Assembly: GCA_036362985.1 (NCBI GenBank) | Contig: JAYGXS010000003.1 | Location: 4,892,226-4,956,225 of the forward strand | Length of the DNA: 64,000 bases | Direction of reading: 5' to 3' | Source of the DNA: Ligula intestinalis | Taxonomy: Eukaryota > Platyhelminthes > Cestoda > Diphyllobothriidea > Diphyllobothriidae | Shown: piece after piece, positions 41,384 through 54,601 of the stretch | Position numbering within the stretch: the stretch's first letter is position 1 | Layout: each line of letters begins with the position of its first letter | Notes under the pieces: model-generated | Databases searched by the model: none | What the model was told of the DNA's origin: nothing | The model's input: the letters and a program-made list of their open reading frames with translations, nothing else | Program-made: the position numbers and the translations under genes

Positions 41384-42011
41384 CGAATAAACTAATTGTC
41401 CCAGCAATCGAGTCTTCTTCTTCTCAATGGCTTCCTGGGACACGCATGTTCGCTTCTATTGGCAACTTTCGCTTTGCCCAACTTCAGGTATTGGATAACA
41501 AATAGTTTGTTCCTGTCCTTAAAATGCCGGTTAATGTTAAAAATTCCTTAGTAATTTAAACCATTTTTCCGTTAATGTAAATTCTGTTTAACGTGCCTAT
41601 GAAAACCTTTCAAATAAGCTTTTGATAAAAGCCTACCGAAAAAGTGATTTTTGCGATATAAGTTCTGCAGAAAAATTTGTGAACATAAGTTTGTTTTTGA
41701 TACATTCTCGTGAAGCCTTTACATTTATCGAAAACAAAAGAATGTTTGCCAATCTATTTTCTAAAATTTTTCGTAGGATTATTCGCAAAAAAAGAAGATA
41801 TTAGTTCTTATGAAAATGGCACGTGAGCAATTTTGAAAAATTACTTTAAAAAACCAAAGCCCATTTTCGAGGAAAGTAAACGGCCACAAAAATATTTGAT
41901 ATTGTTATGCCTAAGATCAAGTTAAGAAATCTCAATTACAGATTAATTCTTTAAAAGGCAGCTTAATTGGATATGTTCACTATTGCGCGGCCTAAAATCC
42001 TAGTTACACAC

Positions 42012-42510
42012 CAAAGTATGCGAAAGATTGATACTCTCTCACTAATCAGCATTGAATAAGGTTGTAATACAGATTTCCATAAAGACTATTCTGAAGTCAT
42101 TTCAGTCAAGCTAAGATGCCGACCTACTAACAGCTTCGTACTGACCGCTAACAAAACGCATAAAATAACAATTTATGCAGTATGTTGTTTTATCATTGAT
42201 TTGTATTCCCCATTTTTTAAGGATAAATCTTAAAGGTGCAACTTGCTACCAAAAGAATACAATGAATACGTTTTGCAGGCATTTTTTCCATAACATATAT
42301 GAGAATTTATAAAGGCAGTCGGAGGCCATCATAAAACGGTATTCTACCTAAGTAGCCACTTTATAGTGCACATACGTTTTGTAAGTGGCCAGTTAGAAGC
42401 TCGATCAAAAGCCGACATCCAGTCTTGACTGCAACTACCTCATAATAGTCTTCAACGTAATCTGTATTACAACTTTACTAAATGCCAATTGGCGAGAGAG
42501 TATAAATCAT
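42012..42510. mobile_element. 500-bp palindromic MITE
   Basis: Left arm: TATGCGAAAGATTGATACTC, CACTAATCAGCATTGA, GTTGTAATACAGATT. The right arm is its reverse complement: AATCTGTATTACAAC, TGCCAATTGGCGAGAGAGTAT. The arms are about 200 bases with an AT-rich centre. It is the same family as 19.8 and 36 kb, but lacks the outer CAGTAGACGC segment, so it is a shorter derivative or end-eroded. Confidence 0.72.
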
Positions 42511-43015
42511 TGTATACATTGTCCTGGCCAGATACTGTGTTATTCAATGAGCCAAATTTCAGCTTTGTACCGTTGGATGTTGTCCTTAATCCCTACGATT
42601 AACATGGACAAGGAAAATATGCTGTATAACATCCCAAGGCGGTTTCATTTTCTTAGCATCAAGGGTCTCTTGGATTCTGAAAACCTTGGCTGTGAAATAA
42701 GAAAATAAAGCAGTTATTTACCGGACATCTTTTCAGTACATTAATTATTACATTGTTTACCTATGCCTGTCAAATTTACAACTAAACAATTGTCTTCGAT
42801 GTAGTTTACAAATATTTTATAAAGGTTTTCAAGTTTTAAAAAAAAACAATTATTAACACATTATTTCTCGCTTTAATTTAGTCATGATGGAAGTTCCCTT
42901 TGACGCATCACCTCACTTGTGGAACTCAAAAAGTGTTCTTGCACAAAAGTTTATCTTTTTTTTTTCCGCGCTATTACGTTATTTTCTAAATAGAGAAAAG
43001 TCAGGACACACCAGT
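42511..43015. other. No recognisable feature
   Basis: AT-rich sequence with homopolymer runs. No gene or repeat is supported. Confidence 0.35.
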
Positions 43016-43019
43016 GATC

Positions 43020-43445
43020 CTGTGCGACATCTGTCCACACTTTTAGCCTATTTATAAACAGGATGCACTTTCCCATGCCAGTTAGCCAAAAGACTGCCGA
43101 GAACAGTGTGTGATAGTCTTTAAAGCTTCAGTTTTCATCTGATTAGCAAGCAGGAAAAAAACATGGCTAGCAGCAACACCTAAGTTTGACAAGTGATTGA
43201 CGACCAAAAGTTAGCCATCATGCGATATGAAGTTGGGGTGTCAGATGTGTTCTCCAATGTTGCCAAGAAGCGGGACTTTCGAGGCACGAAAACAGCAGAA
43301 TGTCAGTAGGTTTTGTTACATGGGAACACAGTTCCCAGTGGACTGCCTGTTTAAATGTTTTCTAGATGGTGAACGATACAAACAGTGCCGCTGGCCTCAG
43401 TCAAGTGCATGTTTGTGTCCGTTTGGCGGGTTACCAGATTCAAAG
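43020..43445 (+). repeat. Dispersed repeat family IV, copy 1
   Basis: GACTTTCGAGGCACGAAAAC, AGAATGTCAGTAGGTTTTGT, CCAGTGGACTGCCTGTTTAAA and GGTGAACGATACA align with 46.7 and 50.5 kb. The open stretch 43227-43454 is not conserved as protein between copies. Confidence 0.55.
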
Positions 43446-43629
43446 CGTTTATGAAAAGAATTGTTGAGGTTTTAAATGTTCCTGGTTAATGCGTTAGTCA
43501 CAAAAAGGTACAGAACAGAGAGGAATTAAGCAATTAATGGCCCGTAAACGGTTAGCGCCCGCGGTCCGCAAGGTAGTGCTAGCAGTCCTGCTCCACCCTC
43601 ATAATAATCCTAATCATGGATAGATAGTT

Positions 43630-43745
43630 CAATAGGAAAAGACAAGGCAGAATGGAATGTTCATTTTTAGCTCACCAGCCGTCAGCAGCCAATAATACAC
43701 AACACTGGTTGGTATTCCACTCAAGGCTATAAAAATGTCTTAAAA
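43630..43745 (-). repeat. SINE body fragment
   Basis: The minus strand reads TATTGGCTGCTGACGGCTGG, TGAGCTAAAAATGAACATTCC, matching the core-to-tail section of the SINE family with the core mutated (CTGCTGA, TAAAAA). Confidence 0.5.
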
Positions 43746-43749
43746 ATTG

Positions 43750-46600
43750 CTTTACTGATTATTGGTCTGCATTTTTAAATGTTCTTGTTTGAAGGTGCCC
43801 ACAACAGTCCTCGTCAATCGTACACCTGAAAAAAGTATTCAGTCGCTAAAAGGTGTAGCCATTTATCCTCACCTTATTACATTTTCTGAATATAAAAAAA
43901 TTACGAAACGACAGTCATCAATTTGCACTGTGAGAGGTTTCTCTCTTTATTTTAGTCATGAAATTAGCGCATATTACCATATAACTCGGTCTTGAAAAAA
44001 CTTAGCTTACTATCGAAAGCAGCTTCTGACAGTGCCGCTACTTCGAGTTGGCACCGGATCAACGAGCAAGGGAGAAGAACCGCTAGGAGAAACGGCAGCA
44101 GATAACGTTGACAGATGATCGAAAACCAGAGTTATTCGCCATACGATCTCCGGCGAGCTAACTCTCGTACGTGCTCTTATGTCAATCTTCTCGGGCCATG
44201 ACCCTTTTTGTGCCACATAAATTGTAACTGGGAATGTGCTTGTTGGTAGTGCATACTAATTCTCCTCTGCCGGCATTCATTCCACACCAGCCGTTGCGTC
44301 CGCTCCCATTACAAACGGATTGACGGATACGGACAGCCCGTTGTTCCATGAGAAAGGGTGGAGAGAAAGAAAAAAGGCCGCAAAATTGGACTGAATCTGC
44401 ACGGCCACTCAGCACACTGACAGTCAGAATAACTTTGGCGCGTAGAGTCAAGCCTCGAAATGCTGTCAAGGGACACAATTACTCGATCCTCCTTAATCAG
44501 TTAGAATGCGCTCACATTACCGTCGTGACGATGGATAAAAGAGGAAAACCCATTTCCTTTACCGTCCTGTCCTGCTGTATGCTTTTTATACCCTATTTAA
44601 TCCCTCTTGACAGGCTCTCACTGAAATCTGAACTGCTACCGTACCCCTACTCCTCCCCCTCAACATATGCATCCGCATACAAGACCAACAGCTCATGCCC
44701 TATCTACCCATCGATGTTCAGCCTTCTAGTTCTATACCTAATTGAACTATGTTTTATCTTATTAGTAGGTAATGAGCATGTGTACAGCATGGATAGGTTA
44801 TGTTGATTAACTGAGTAGATTTATAATAAGAAAGGCTTTAGTTTAGACCATTTCAGTGAAGCAGTCCCTAAACCACAGGGTACTCTCCTACCCAGACACC
44901 ATGGACTTTGAGTAAAGAATATCAAACAATTACCCCCAAACTCTTTTTTAGAACATTACTTCTTACATTTTTACCCATACTTACAGCCCTTAAAAATAAA
45001 GAAATGCTCTCGATGTCGTCCTTAGGTGGGAATTTCACGGCTGTTCGTGTTCGTGATTCGAGCAGCGATTGCACTAAATTCCGCTTATTTAAATCAACGC
45101 ATTTCTTTCGAAACTATAGCAAGTATGTAAAATAGTCACTAACTTCTTACATTATTTTTCATTTGTATTTTTCCCTGTTAGAATTTGCCCTCGACCGCGC
45201 TCCTCAGTCCTTGAACTAAATGAAAGGTACTGGCATAAAATTGTACCTTTTCATTTTCGAATAACTGCGCAGTCAAAAGTCAGGATGCACTTGTTTGTAC
45301 TGTAAGACACTTGTCCGTACTCCATTACTCTATTTATGAAACAAACAAATTTTTAAATGAGCTAGAAAATTGGCATCTCAACAAGTATAATTCGCTATAA
45401 GTACTTTGGGGAAAGGTAGTTTATTGGGTTGATGTTCGCAACTGGCTTACTAAGTCAGTGTCAAGTGGATAGAAATTGTACGACGGAGCATTCTAGGCAT
45501 CAGTTTACCACAAAAGTGCCAACGAATATCATCCTACATTACGAGACCAACCACCCTGTAGCTCACCAATGGAATGGTGTTACCAACCTAATCAATCGAG
45601 CAAGGATGAGTTCTTCCTGATCTAAACTCTACCAAGCCGAAGCCAATTACCTCTTCAGACTGTTTTCAAAAACGATCACCCCAGAGAGTTCGTGAAATGA
45701 TGCATGATATGACAACAATTAAAACAAAAAGAAATGGAACCAGGTTGTCCCGATCAGAAGGCCAATCCAAGAATTGGCGAACAGTTCCCTGTGTAAATAA
45801 GTGTCTCAACTCGTTGCAAGACACCTGAGGAAGCATTTAATCCAAGTAATGCATAAACCGATGAATACTCTCCGAAATCAGCTTGTACAGCCTAAGGTAA
45901 GGGTCAGCTATTTGGATAGACAAAAGTCATTTACAAGATCCTTCGTAGTGGCTGCAATTCATTTTAATGCAGACAAACAAGAAGATCAGCCTCCACATGT
46001 TTCTGTAAACATCATTATGCAGTAAAAAGGGCGATATAACGTGTCTAAAGTCGCCAGGCACACATTTAAAACTGGAAACCAAATCAAATGGGATTAAACT
46101 TGCATTGTTGGATCTTGCCCATAAAAGAAAGACCGCGAGCTCTTAGAAGACGACTCGTGCATCAACAGGTACGTAGAAGAGAACATGATATACACCAGCC
46201 TCAGGGAACCATGAGAGAGCAGGCACCCTACCTGGCCTGGAGTAAGCATAAACCAGCCACCACCAACCGCATGATTAATTGCGGTTGATAATTAGTTCCC
46301 ACCAACACAATACTTACATGCGGGTTGCAGCAATTTTCGTCTCCATTGACCAAATAATCACATGCGGGTGACGATTATCAACTATTACCTCCACCAACTT
46401 TATAAGCTTCTGTCAACCATCATTTTGAATTGAATTTTCTTTACGTTTCCTTTCTGTCTGACAACGACCTGGTGAGCCATTGTCGAAGATTCACCCAATT
46501 AACCAGCGTTTCTCAAAGTAATTCTTCTGCCGAATATTTTCCCATATCAATCCATCCTGAAAACGCCGGGCTGCCTTTAGCAAGCAAATTCTGACAGTGT
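43750..46600. other. Intergenic, no supported gene
   Basis: Open stretches at 44182-44806 on both strands have no domain. A short direct repeat (ATTAATTGCGGTTGATAATTAG and ATCACATGCGGGTGACGATTAT) lies at about 46270-46400. TGAGTAGATTTATAATAAGAAAGGC at 44811 recurs near 48605. Nothing codes recognisably. Confidence 0.35.
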
Positions 46601-46619
46601 TTTTACTTCCTATCTTATA

Positions 46620-47970
46620 AACAAACAGGAACTAAACTTACGCTAGCAGCAGCACGGTAAAATGATAAGTCGAGAAAATACCAGACATGTTTTCAAATTT
46701 GACGAAGATGCACAACTTTCGAGGTACAAAAAAACTAGCTGAATGTCGCCAGGTTTTGTTGCAGGTGAACTCAGTTGCAAGTATTGTCCAGAGGGTAAGC
46801 GATACACTCGGTTAAACGGAGTCACGCATTCATGGTTCCCTGTCAATGCATGCTTTAAAGGACTGCAAAAGCCTGAAACGCTTCAGATATCTAACGGATT
46901 TGTTCAAGCCAGATTTCGTGCGGAAAGACGGTTTATCGTCAGCAGCTAATCCATTTACGCTCACCCTGGTCATCTTCATAGAGAATGGACTACAGAGACA
47001 ATATGCGACTGAATCCCGCTTTCCAATAAGTAGTCGATTTTATATTCCTTTATATTGATATTATTTAGAATAGATGTACATCTGATGTAAGTAAAGGAAG
47101 ATATATGTTGCATGTTGATTTAAATGGGCTATTTTACTACTACTGGTACTAAAGTTTTGTTGTTTACTCTTGATTTTTACTCTGCCTTTCGCTATTTTAT
47201 TGTGCTTGCCCGATGATGATTAATCAAATGCGTTCATTGAGCAAACGTGACCTCCTAAAGGGTACAAAGTATGTAAATAATAATAACATGAAATTGACAA
47301 TAAAAAAGAACGATAATTAATGCAATGCAAATAAAATAAATAACAAATTATTAGCAAACAAAGAGCAAAACAATATAACTTATTCATTTTAACAATTAAC
47401 CTTACTGTAGAAATAAATTATTAAATAAAAATATATATCTCACCCACATTTACATTAGATTTACATCTTTCTATGCATATAATCTACGAAAAAACAATTA
47501 ATAATTGACGAATAATAGGAAAGCAGGATACGCTCGCGTATTGCTTCGGTAGTTCATTCCACCTTGTTGTGTTGGTGAAGCAAAATATAGTACAGCAGAT
47601 GCCATGTCCAGAACGAGCTTCAGCAGCCAAAGACAGACGTTGTACCTATAGCTGGGTTATAGGGAAAGCATACGCGAGGGGGTATATCTAATAATTGCTT
47701 TCACTCCTCCCACATCTGTACACAACGTCAAGCAGAACTCAAGAAGAGGGAAGATATGAGAAGGATACAGGCAGCTGGTGTGGCAACGGACCGCCCCTTA
47801 ACGTACCACCACGCTCAGCACAGTCATTTTCGCAAGATGAGCGCAGGACGACTTAACGGGAGACCATTGCGACCACCCAAACGAGGACATGACCGCCACT
47901 ACCATCATAATGCCACCTGCAAAGTCTCTTGGTCCCAAAAGCAGGTATTCACCCCTCTGGATCATAGATG
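46620..47970 (+). repeat. Dispersed repeat family IV, copy 2 with insert
   Basis: Homology to 50.1-51.0 kb covers 46620-46940 (ACTTTCGAGGTACAAAAAAACTAGC, AAACGGAGT, TGTCAATGC) and 47560-47960 (TACAGCAGATGCCATGTCC, GAGCTTCAGCAGCC, CAGTCATTTTCGCAAGATG). About 600 bases in between, including an AT-rich part, have no match in the 50 kb copy and look like an insertion. Confidence 0.55.
47205..47260 (+). repeat. CGATGATGATTAATC...AAACGTGACC repeat word
   Basis: CCGATGATGATTAATCAAATGCGTTC, then GCAAACGTGACCTCCT, resembles 58429-58480 (CTGATGATAAATAATCGAACACGTTC, TTGACTTCCTC). It may be a very degenerate hammerhead-type tail, but the nucleotide after CGT is G, which does not fit the cleavage rule. 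Confidence 0.35.
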
Positions 47971-47974
47971 AGAG

Positions 47975-49990
47975 CTAACATTAACTGCGCAACCATGTAA
48001 ACAACAGCATCATCAATAACAGTGGCTATCAAGGATAAGAAATAGTTAGCTTAAAGTACACAAAACATTTTTTCAGTTCCTTGTTTTTGTTGATTTAAAC
48101 ACCGTTATTTCCAGTTTATAAGTTTGTACGTTCCTCTTTTTTCCACATGTATTTAGATAAACTAATAGAGCAAATGTACAAACCGGTTTGTCGGCCTTGT
48201 AAAGAGCGTTGCTGGGTCTCAAGCAAACATGTACGTGTTAACGTAGATGTTTTTTAAACAGGCAGCGAATACAGCAGAACCTTTCAATAATTTGCGTTGG
48301 CGTTTAAATTACCACTTTATTACCTCATGTTAATGGGATAAAATATGGGTGTATTGCAGTGAAAAGGAAGATATCAAGGAATAAAAATTATTTGAAAAAA
48401 TGATTCACAGGTCAACATCAGAACTTAAAAGGTGTGTAAGGTGTTCGTTGAAAGTTTGCATCTTTCGCCGCATGGGCTGGGATTTATATTTTTGTTGAAG
48501 CATAACTGAAACCAATTACACTTTTGTGAATCCTGCAAAATAATTTAAGGATGAAATTTAACTTGATAATTTAGCGTATTTCTTGACAGGTTATTTGATC
48601 AACTGAGTGGATTTAATGATAAGAAGGCCTTTGGTTTGGAAAAATGCCCTCCTATTTAAAGTTATTGACGTATGTTTACATAAAAGGAATTTTGAATGTT
48701 ATAAGGAAAGACAGGATGATACTTTCTTCTAATAAACTTTGTGCTAATGAAGAATTCCATAATAAATATTAAGCTATTAAGTAAAGTTTTTTGGCAAAAA
48801 ATGCAATTTAAAGATGCTCTTGGTAGAATATTTTCGTTTACCACACTGGTGTTTGTACGCATAAACAAAGTGTTTTACATGTTCCTACGCAGACAGCCTT
48901 AAGAGTACCTTATTGAATGTAAATCATGTAAAAATATAGTTGTTGGTAAACAATAGATTCAACTTAAGCATTATTTAGAAACGGAGCAGAGAGAAAAATA
49001 AAAAGTTTTTCAAAAAAAATAGTCATGTACGTGGGTTGTTTTGTTTGCATTCGTACGTGTATTCCGAGTCGTAGAATAAATCGTCTTAAGCGAAAAATTA
49101 TCCGTTGTAAAGGGTAACGTATGTTATTTCATCTCCAGTCAAATTTAATCGTTTCTTTTTCAGATAAATTAAAGAGATTGTCGAAATTAAGCAATATTTT
49201 GTGAGGTCATCTTGGGAAAAAGTTCATATACGCAAACTTTCCTCAGGTAAATATGTAATAAAACCACTTTTTAAAGAGGTAAGCTATTATGAAAACTTTT
49301 TTTGTTAATCTTTGGAATAACAATATGCGTGGTATCTAGCAGACATGTTGTATGCTCTAAAATGTTGTTTGCTGTTTTGAAGCATTTCTAAATTTGAACA
49401 ACATGGCCACCTGCATAGGAAATAATATCCGAAAACTCGTTTTTTCGGTAAATGTTGTTTAGTTATGTCTTTTTTAAGGGTTTGATGTAATCGTTGAACA
49501 AATGGACAACTAGTACACGAAAGACTAAATGCAAGTAAATTTAGCAAAATTGAAAGACTTTGTTCCGCTATATTCAATCAATAAGTAAGGAATAATTACG
49601 ATATGCACAAAATACTGCGACTAAATACAATTTTTTTTATGTATGAAGAAATTGGTTGCTTGAAGTTTTCTACGTAATAAACTATTTAAATTTATTGTTC
49701 GAATTGATAGCTTTTTTGACGTCACCACAAGCTGTGTTTTAGCGACAAAACTTATTTTCTTGACAAACACAATAATTCGTGTAGTTCTTTCAAGAATTTA
49801 ATATGCCAAATGTTGCTCATTATTACTTATGAGTTTTCGTAAATGCGTTTTCGCTGGTATGGGGGAAATAATAAATCTGTTTCACGTTTAGGAAATGTTA
49901 TTGCAGCACTCACCGCTCTGTAGTTATTGGCACACAATAAGCAGGCTGCGTTAAGTCCGCTCGATGTCGTGTTAACTGAAAAGAATACAA
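47975..49990. other. AT-rich intergenic, no supported gene
   Basis: Very AT-rich. Minus-strand open stretches at 48662 and 49305 have no recognised domain. Confidence 0.4.
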
Positions 49991-50020
49991 CCCGATCGTC
50001 AAAAAAAATATTTTTGGTTG

Positions 50021-50057
50021 GCTGACGTTTTGAAATTTGTCGAAGATTCATCATCAG
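50021..50057 (-). ncRNA. Hammerhead-like motif, Penelope-tail type
   Basis: The minus strand has the exact core CTGATGA, then TGAATC-TTCGACAA-ATTTC (partial hairpin), then AAAACGTCAGCC where GAAACGTC is the usual form. Stem III would be the loop-less ACGT, followed by C at the cleavage position. One base of GAAA is changed. It resembles 41347-41383 in layout and stem II sequence (TGAATC). Confidence 0.4.
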
Positions 50058-50094
50058 ATACATGAGCACAAGCCTGCTTCAAAAATATTTTCTT

Positions 50095-51020
50095 TTTTGA
50101 TGATGTCAGCCGCGAGCTTCAGCAGCCGAATATAGACGCTGTTACTAAAGCTGGGTAGCAGAAAAACTAGACTCGAGTTGATCTTCTCCACTATCACTCA
50201 CTGCTCCAACGTCTGAACCTGAATCGTGACAAAAGTCGAGAACTGCGTAGATGGGGCAGAGCGCAGGTGGCTAGTGTGGCCGAAGCCGTTCATAAGCATA
50301 CCACTACGCTTAAAACGGTCACTTCCGCAAGAATATCATGCAGCGCCTGACAAGGTGGTCTTTGCCACCAATAAAATGACGATTTGATAGCCATCACCTT
50401 CAGACCGCACGCAGATTCGCTATGTGCCAACAACAGTTATTTCTAACAAGATTTTTTGTGTGGCGTTGGCGAGGTAGTTCCAGATGTCTGCTCAAATGCG
50501 ACGAAGATAAAGGCCTTTCGAGGCATAAAAAAACTAGTTGAATTTCACCAAGATTTGTTACGTGTGAACTCAATTTCCAGTGAACTCCCTGTTTAAATTT
50601 TCTCCAGATTGAGGGAACGATTCACTTGTTGAAACGGAGTGACATTGCAGCGCTTAACTGTCAATGCGTACTCCAGGTTTTTAACGAATTTGTGTAAAGT
50701 AAGCGTTCAGCTTCATCAGCTTATCTATACACTCTGACACCCTGGTCGTTTTAATAATGCGTTTCCATCAGAGCCTACTGAAAGGGGCAGAAAATGGTAC
50801 GGCAGATATCATGGAAGCGTTCTTTAATAATTTCAGTGGTTTTCTATGTCAACCGTGAGCTTCAGCAGCTGAATGCGGAGGTGGTTCCGAAATTTGGCGT
50901 AAAGTGACAGTAGAAACGAGTGCATCTACTACACTCTCCCTCTCACTACTACCACACCCGTACCGTGCTCGTTTTTTTGGACTCTGTCATAACACCAGCC
51001 TCAGAAGGGTGGCGGTAGGT
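50095..51020 (+). repeat. Dispersed repeat family IV, copy 3 (contains two copies of the GAGCTTCAGCAGC segment)
   Basis: GCGAGCTTCAGCAGCCGAATA at 50110 and GTGAGCTTCAGCAGCTGAATG at about 50857 bracket the ACTAGTTGAATTTCACC/TTTCGAGGCATAAAAAAACTAG part. The order suggests two head-to-tail units of roughly 750 bases, the second truncated. Confidence 0.5.
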
Positions 51021-54000
51021 GGTAAGGTAAATAAAGAGAAAGTTAATGGTTATTAAAAATTACAGGTTGGACAAAAAATCATGTCAAGTGCATAACTTTG
51101 TAAAAGTTTGCTTATTACTCGCATATTGGTGTGAACGCAGTTACGAAAACTTCTAAGAGCAAAATTTTCCTGATTTTCCCCAACTTAAGAAAATGTAAAA
51201 ATTGCTATAAATAAAAATAAGAAGTTTACATATTTTTTTCAGATCACGAATGAAAGAGAACGTTCACGTTTCAGGTATTTGCATCAGTAATCGGTAATCA
51301 ATCATCTAATTGCTTTACAGATTTTGCTAAGTCGCCTTTTAACGTATCTACTTTCTTTTTATAAAAATATGTTGTCTTTTGTCATTATTTTTTGTACATA
51401 ATACCATGAATGAATAACTATTCATGTAATACCGTCCTTTAAATTCTGGCATAATGTCCTGCGTTTTCAGCGTCGTCATTTGTTATTTAATCACTTGATA
51501 TTGTGTTCGAAGTTTACGTCAAACAATTTAAGTAAGATGTACACATAGAGCACTTACCTAAACATAGCAAACCTCATTCTTTAGCATAAATAACGTCCGC
51601 CAGATAACTCAGAAATTGTTATTCCTTAGATTAACAAAAACAACTAAAGATAGAATGTTATATTTTTAAAATGTGCATTGCTTGGTTGTTGAGCTGAGGA
51701 ATATTTGTGCATGTTACCTCATTTCAAGGTAGTATAAAAGCAATTATTGTATATTTTTGAAATTCGTTTTAGTTTACCTTAAGAGAAACAGCTCCTTTAA
51801 ACTGAAAATAAAAGAAATTATTTTGCTCCGTGTAGTGGATTATTTCTCGAAAAGCAAATAGAGAAGTGAGTTTCTTAATGAATAGAGTTCCCCAGAATTA
51901 AGTCTGCCCAATGAATCAAAATAATTTGAACAAATATATACTCAACTGCCAATTGAAATTTCGTCAGAAAAATTGCATGATGTTTTTGCCCAAGCCGAAC
52001 CACCCACACTTTTCTTCCGTACGTACACCCAGCCTACTATGATCACCACAATATTCTCCATCGGAATCGACCACCACGTTATCGTGCGTAATTTTCAAAG
52101 GATAGTTCGCCAGATGAAGTCAGCTATCACTTCAAACAACTGGCAAATACCTCAATCCTGAAGCATACAAAAGACATGATACCCTTTGCACGTCATTAAA
52201 TGCGTTAAGGTGATCTAAAAAATGAACATTAACATGTGATATCGCTGTTTTAAACTTGATATTAAAATGATTGTTAGAAAACCGCTCAGCTGTCATAGTT
52301 GTGTTGACTCACTTCGCGAATATGGACATGCGCCAAGGCTCACTGCCACCAATGAGTGCACATGCATTGCCTGCCAACGCCCGTATTTCTGGCCAATCCG
52401 CCTCACTTATCATCTGTCAAGGCCGATTCACACGAAGGCCGCTACAGACGCTGCGGCGATTCTCGCGGTCTTGTGACTTCAAATGCGGTGCTCTGGACGG
52501 CGGATGTTCACTTGTCTGACAGTAAAATTCCTCTTATCTATTCTCCATTTCTACTTTACACAACACCAAACACCGTGGCCTTTCGGGACTCCACTTTTTC
52601 TGAGAATTCGTAGTCTGTAGATGACCGTTACTAGGGTTTAACATACTAAACCCTTTGTGATGTGGTCTGTTAAACATAAAACATGGGATCGATTCCAGCG
52701 GCCCAGATTATTAGTGGCTAAACTTTAAACAGAATGTCAAGCGCCTAAGGTAACTTGGCAATGCTTCGGAATGAAGACATAACGTAAAAGGTCGGCATAC
52801 TCTGTTTAAGCCCCTAAGGCTCAAAGAAAAATCTCAGAACCTTGTCACTGATATAGGAATTGTTTTGACGAAAACTTATAAAAGATTGGTAACTGGTGAG
52901 TAGCTGCTCAGTTATTGTGTAAAATATGTCGTATTTTGTTGCCGGAATGGCAGTTTTGAGACCAAGGAAACGTAAAATGAAGATGTGTCTACACAAGTTC
53001 AGTTCCTTAAGAAATCTATTAGTGGCTGCCTAACAAAGACGGGTACATACTTCGGGGAAAATTGCCGCGGATTTCCACGAAGGAAATGCAGTGCATTTGC
53101 GCACTTCCCTTTCACGACATTAATTTTTAAAAGAACTGGCCACTATTAAATACGCACATTGATGCAAGCAACAGTCGTGGCAGTGGCTTTTCGGTAAGCC
53201 ATTTCAGAGCTCTGTTAAGAGAAGAATTTTTTACAGGCATTTTTTTCCCAAGTCGATTCCCAATTGTGTTTGCACGCCCCCCGCCCTGAAGCCCAGATAA
53301 CCGTCGCATTTTCTACGCGTGGTCGATCTACAGACGACGTGCACACCGTAGCTGAACCCCTCATCTCACATTCAACAGCCCTAAAATATTAACGATATCC
53401 TACAGTCGTTGTGGGAAATATGAGTGTAACTTACCCCCTCTCCTCCAGCGACACATAAAAGCTGTGTGTATAGCTCCCAATTACATTTTCCGCATAAATG
53501 TAGTGGCTGAATTTGGATTACTGCTAGGCATATTTCTGGCATCCGATGGCAACAGGGAAATATTCACAGAACCATCTAATGTGCCAAAGCAGTCTGTTAC
53601 ATATAAACCTGAAAGAATACCTAGAAGGGGGACTTAATTAGTTTCAAAAGCTCTGTTCTCATTCAGCTTAAAAAATGTCCAGGGATTAACAGGCAGAGCA
53701 CGACAAATCTGCTTTCCTGAAAACGATGAAAGAGAACAGCAGCAGCTACGGAACACAGTCCGTTAAACTGGTTATCCCGAACGTTTCATCCTTCGTAACA
53801 TCAACGAGCATTTCATAAAGCTTACTGGAGCAACAGCAGAAAAGAATAACTTATTCATAAGACGGCTATTCCTAGGAGACGCAGCAATAGAAAGTCTAAG
53901 ATAATGTCAAAGGACAACAGTCACCAGTCCCTTTTCGCTGTCGAACTTACGCGTATTCATCAAAGCTCTCCCCTTCTGCCGATAGAAGTAAAAAAAGGCG

Positions 54001-54137
54001 GTAGAGATTCCTTGTGGGGCCGCCTGATTAACGTGTAAAGCGTGCCTCTCAGGCTCATGGGCACCTTATTTAAGGGGAGAGAACAGGCGGCGTATGTCAG
54101 GGAGCAGATTAGATCACAATATTTCGGTAAAATAAAA
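51021..54137. other. Intergenic, no supported gene
   Basis: Open stretches at 51973-52161 and 52267-52613 (three overlapping frames) lack known motifs. A weak B-box-like word (GGGATCGATTCC) lies at about 52685. Nothing else is recognised. Confidence 0.35.
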
Positions 54138-54580
54138 AAGGGTTACGAGGACGAAATGGATCGCGTCCTCAAACCTTGAGAGAAGACACTGAAATAGGCT
54201 TAATATCATCGCTAATCCCCCGCCCGACCAACGGCGTGTGCTAGTATGTAGGGGCAGTGTGCCCTTACTTTGGGCGTGATCATTGCGATATATGTTCTAG
54301 TGGAACCACCAACACTACTAGAATAGGGGGGATGATTGTGGAGATCATCCTATTTACAATTTTTAATCAAGATATTATTCCCGTTGTTAATTTAAAAAGC
54401 TAATTTCGCTTAGTTTACTCACGTAAGCGGATATGGCATGCGGTGACCTTCGGATGTCTGCTCTGCAGTTAAGTTTCATCATCAGATCCCTGCTGGATCG
54501 ACGGATGGCATGAAAAAAACTGGAATTTTATGGGTTATTCTACCTATTTTAAACACTTAAGTAGGTCGCTATAATATATA
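54138..54580 (+). repeat. Dispersed repeat family I, copy 3
   Basis: AGAAGACACTGAAATAGGCTT, TAATATCATCGCTAATCCCC, GCCCGACCAACGGCG and CCTGCTGGATCGACGGATGGC match copy 2 at 25.7-26.2 kb. It ends close to the GIY-YIG fragment that follows. Confidence 0.7.
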
Positions 54581-54601
54581 AGGACATCTCGCAAACCCTA
54601 C

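Noticed and set aside
41020..41505. 161-codon plus-strand reading as a gene
   Set aside because: Its second half overlaps the Penelope-type 3' tail, which is non-coding in the other copies.
54480..54500. Minus-strand CTGATGATGAAAC word in repeat family I
   Set aside because: The distance between CTGATGA and GAAA leaves no room for stem II, and the equivalent site in copy 2 (26.05 kb) is not conserved.
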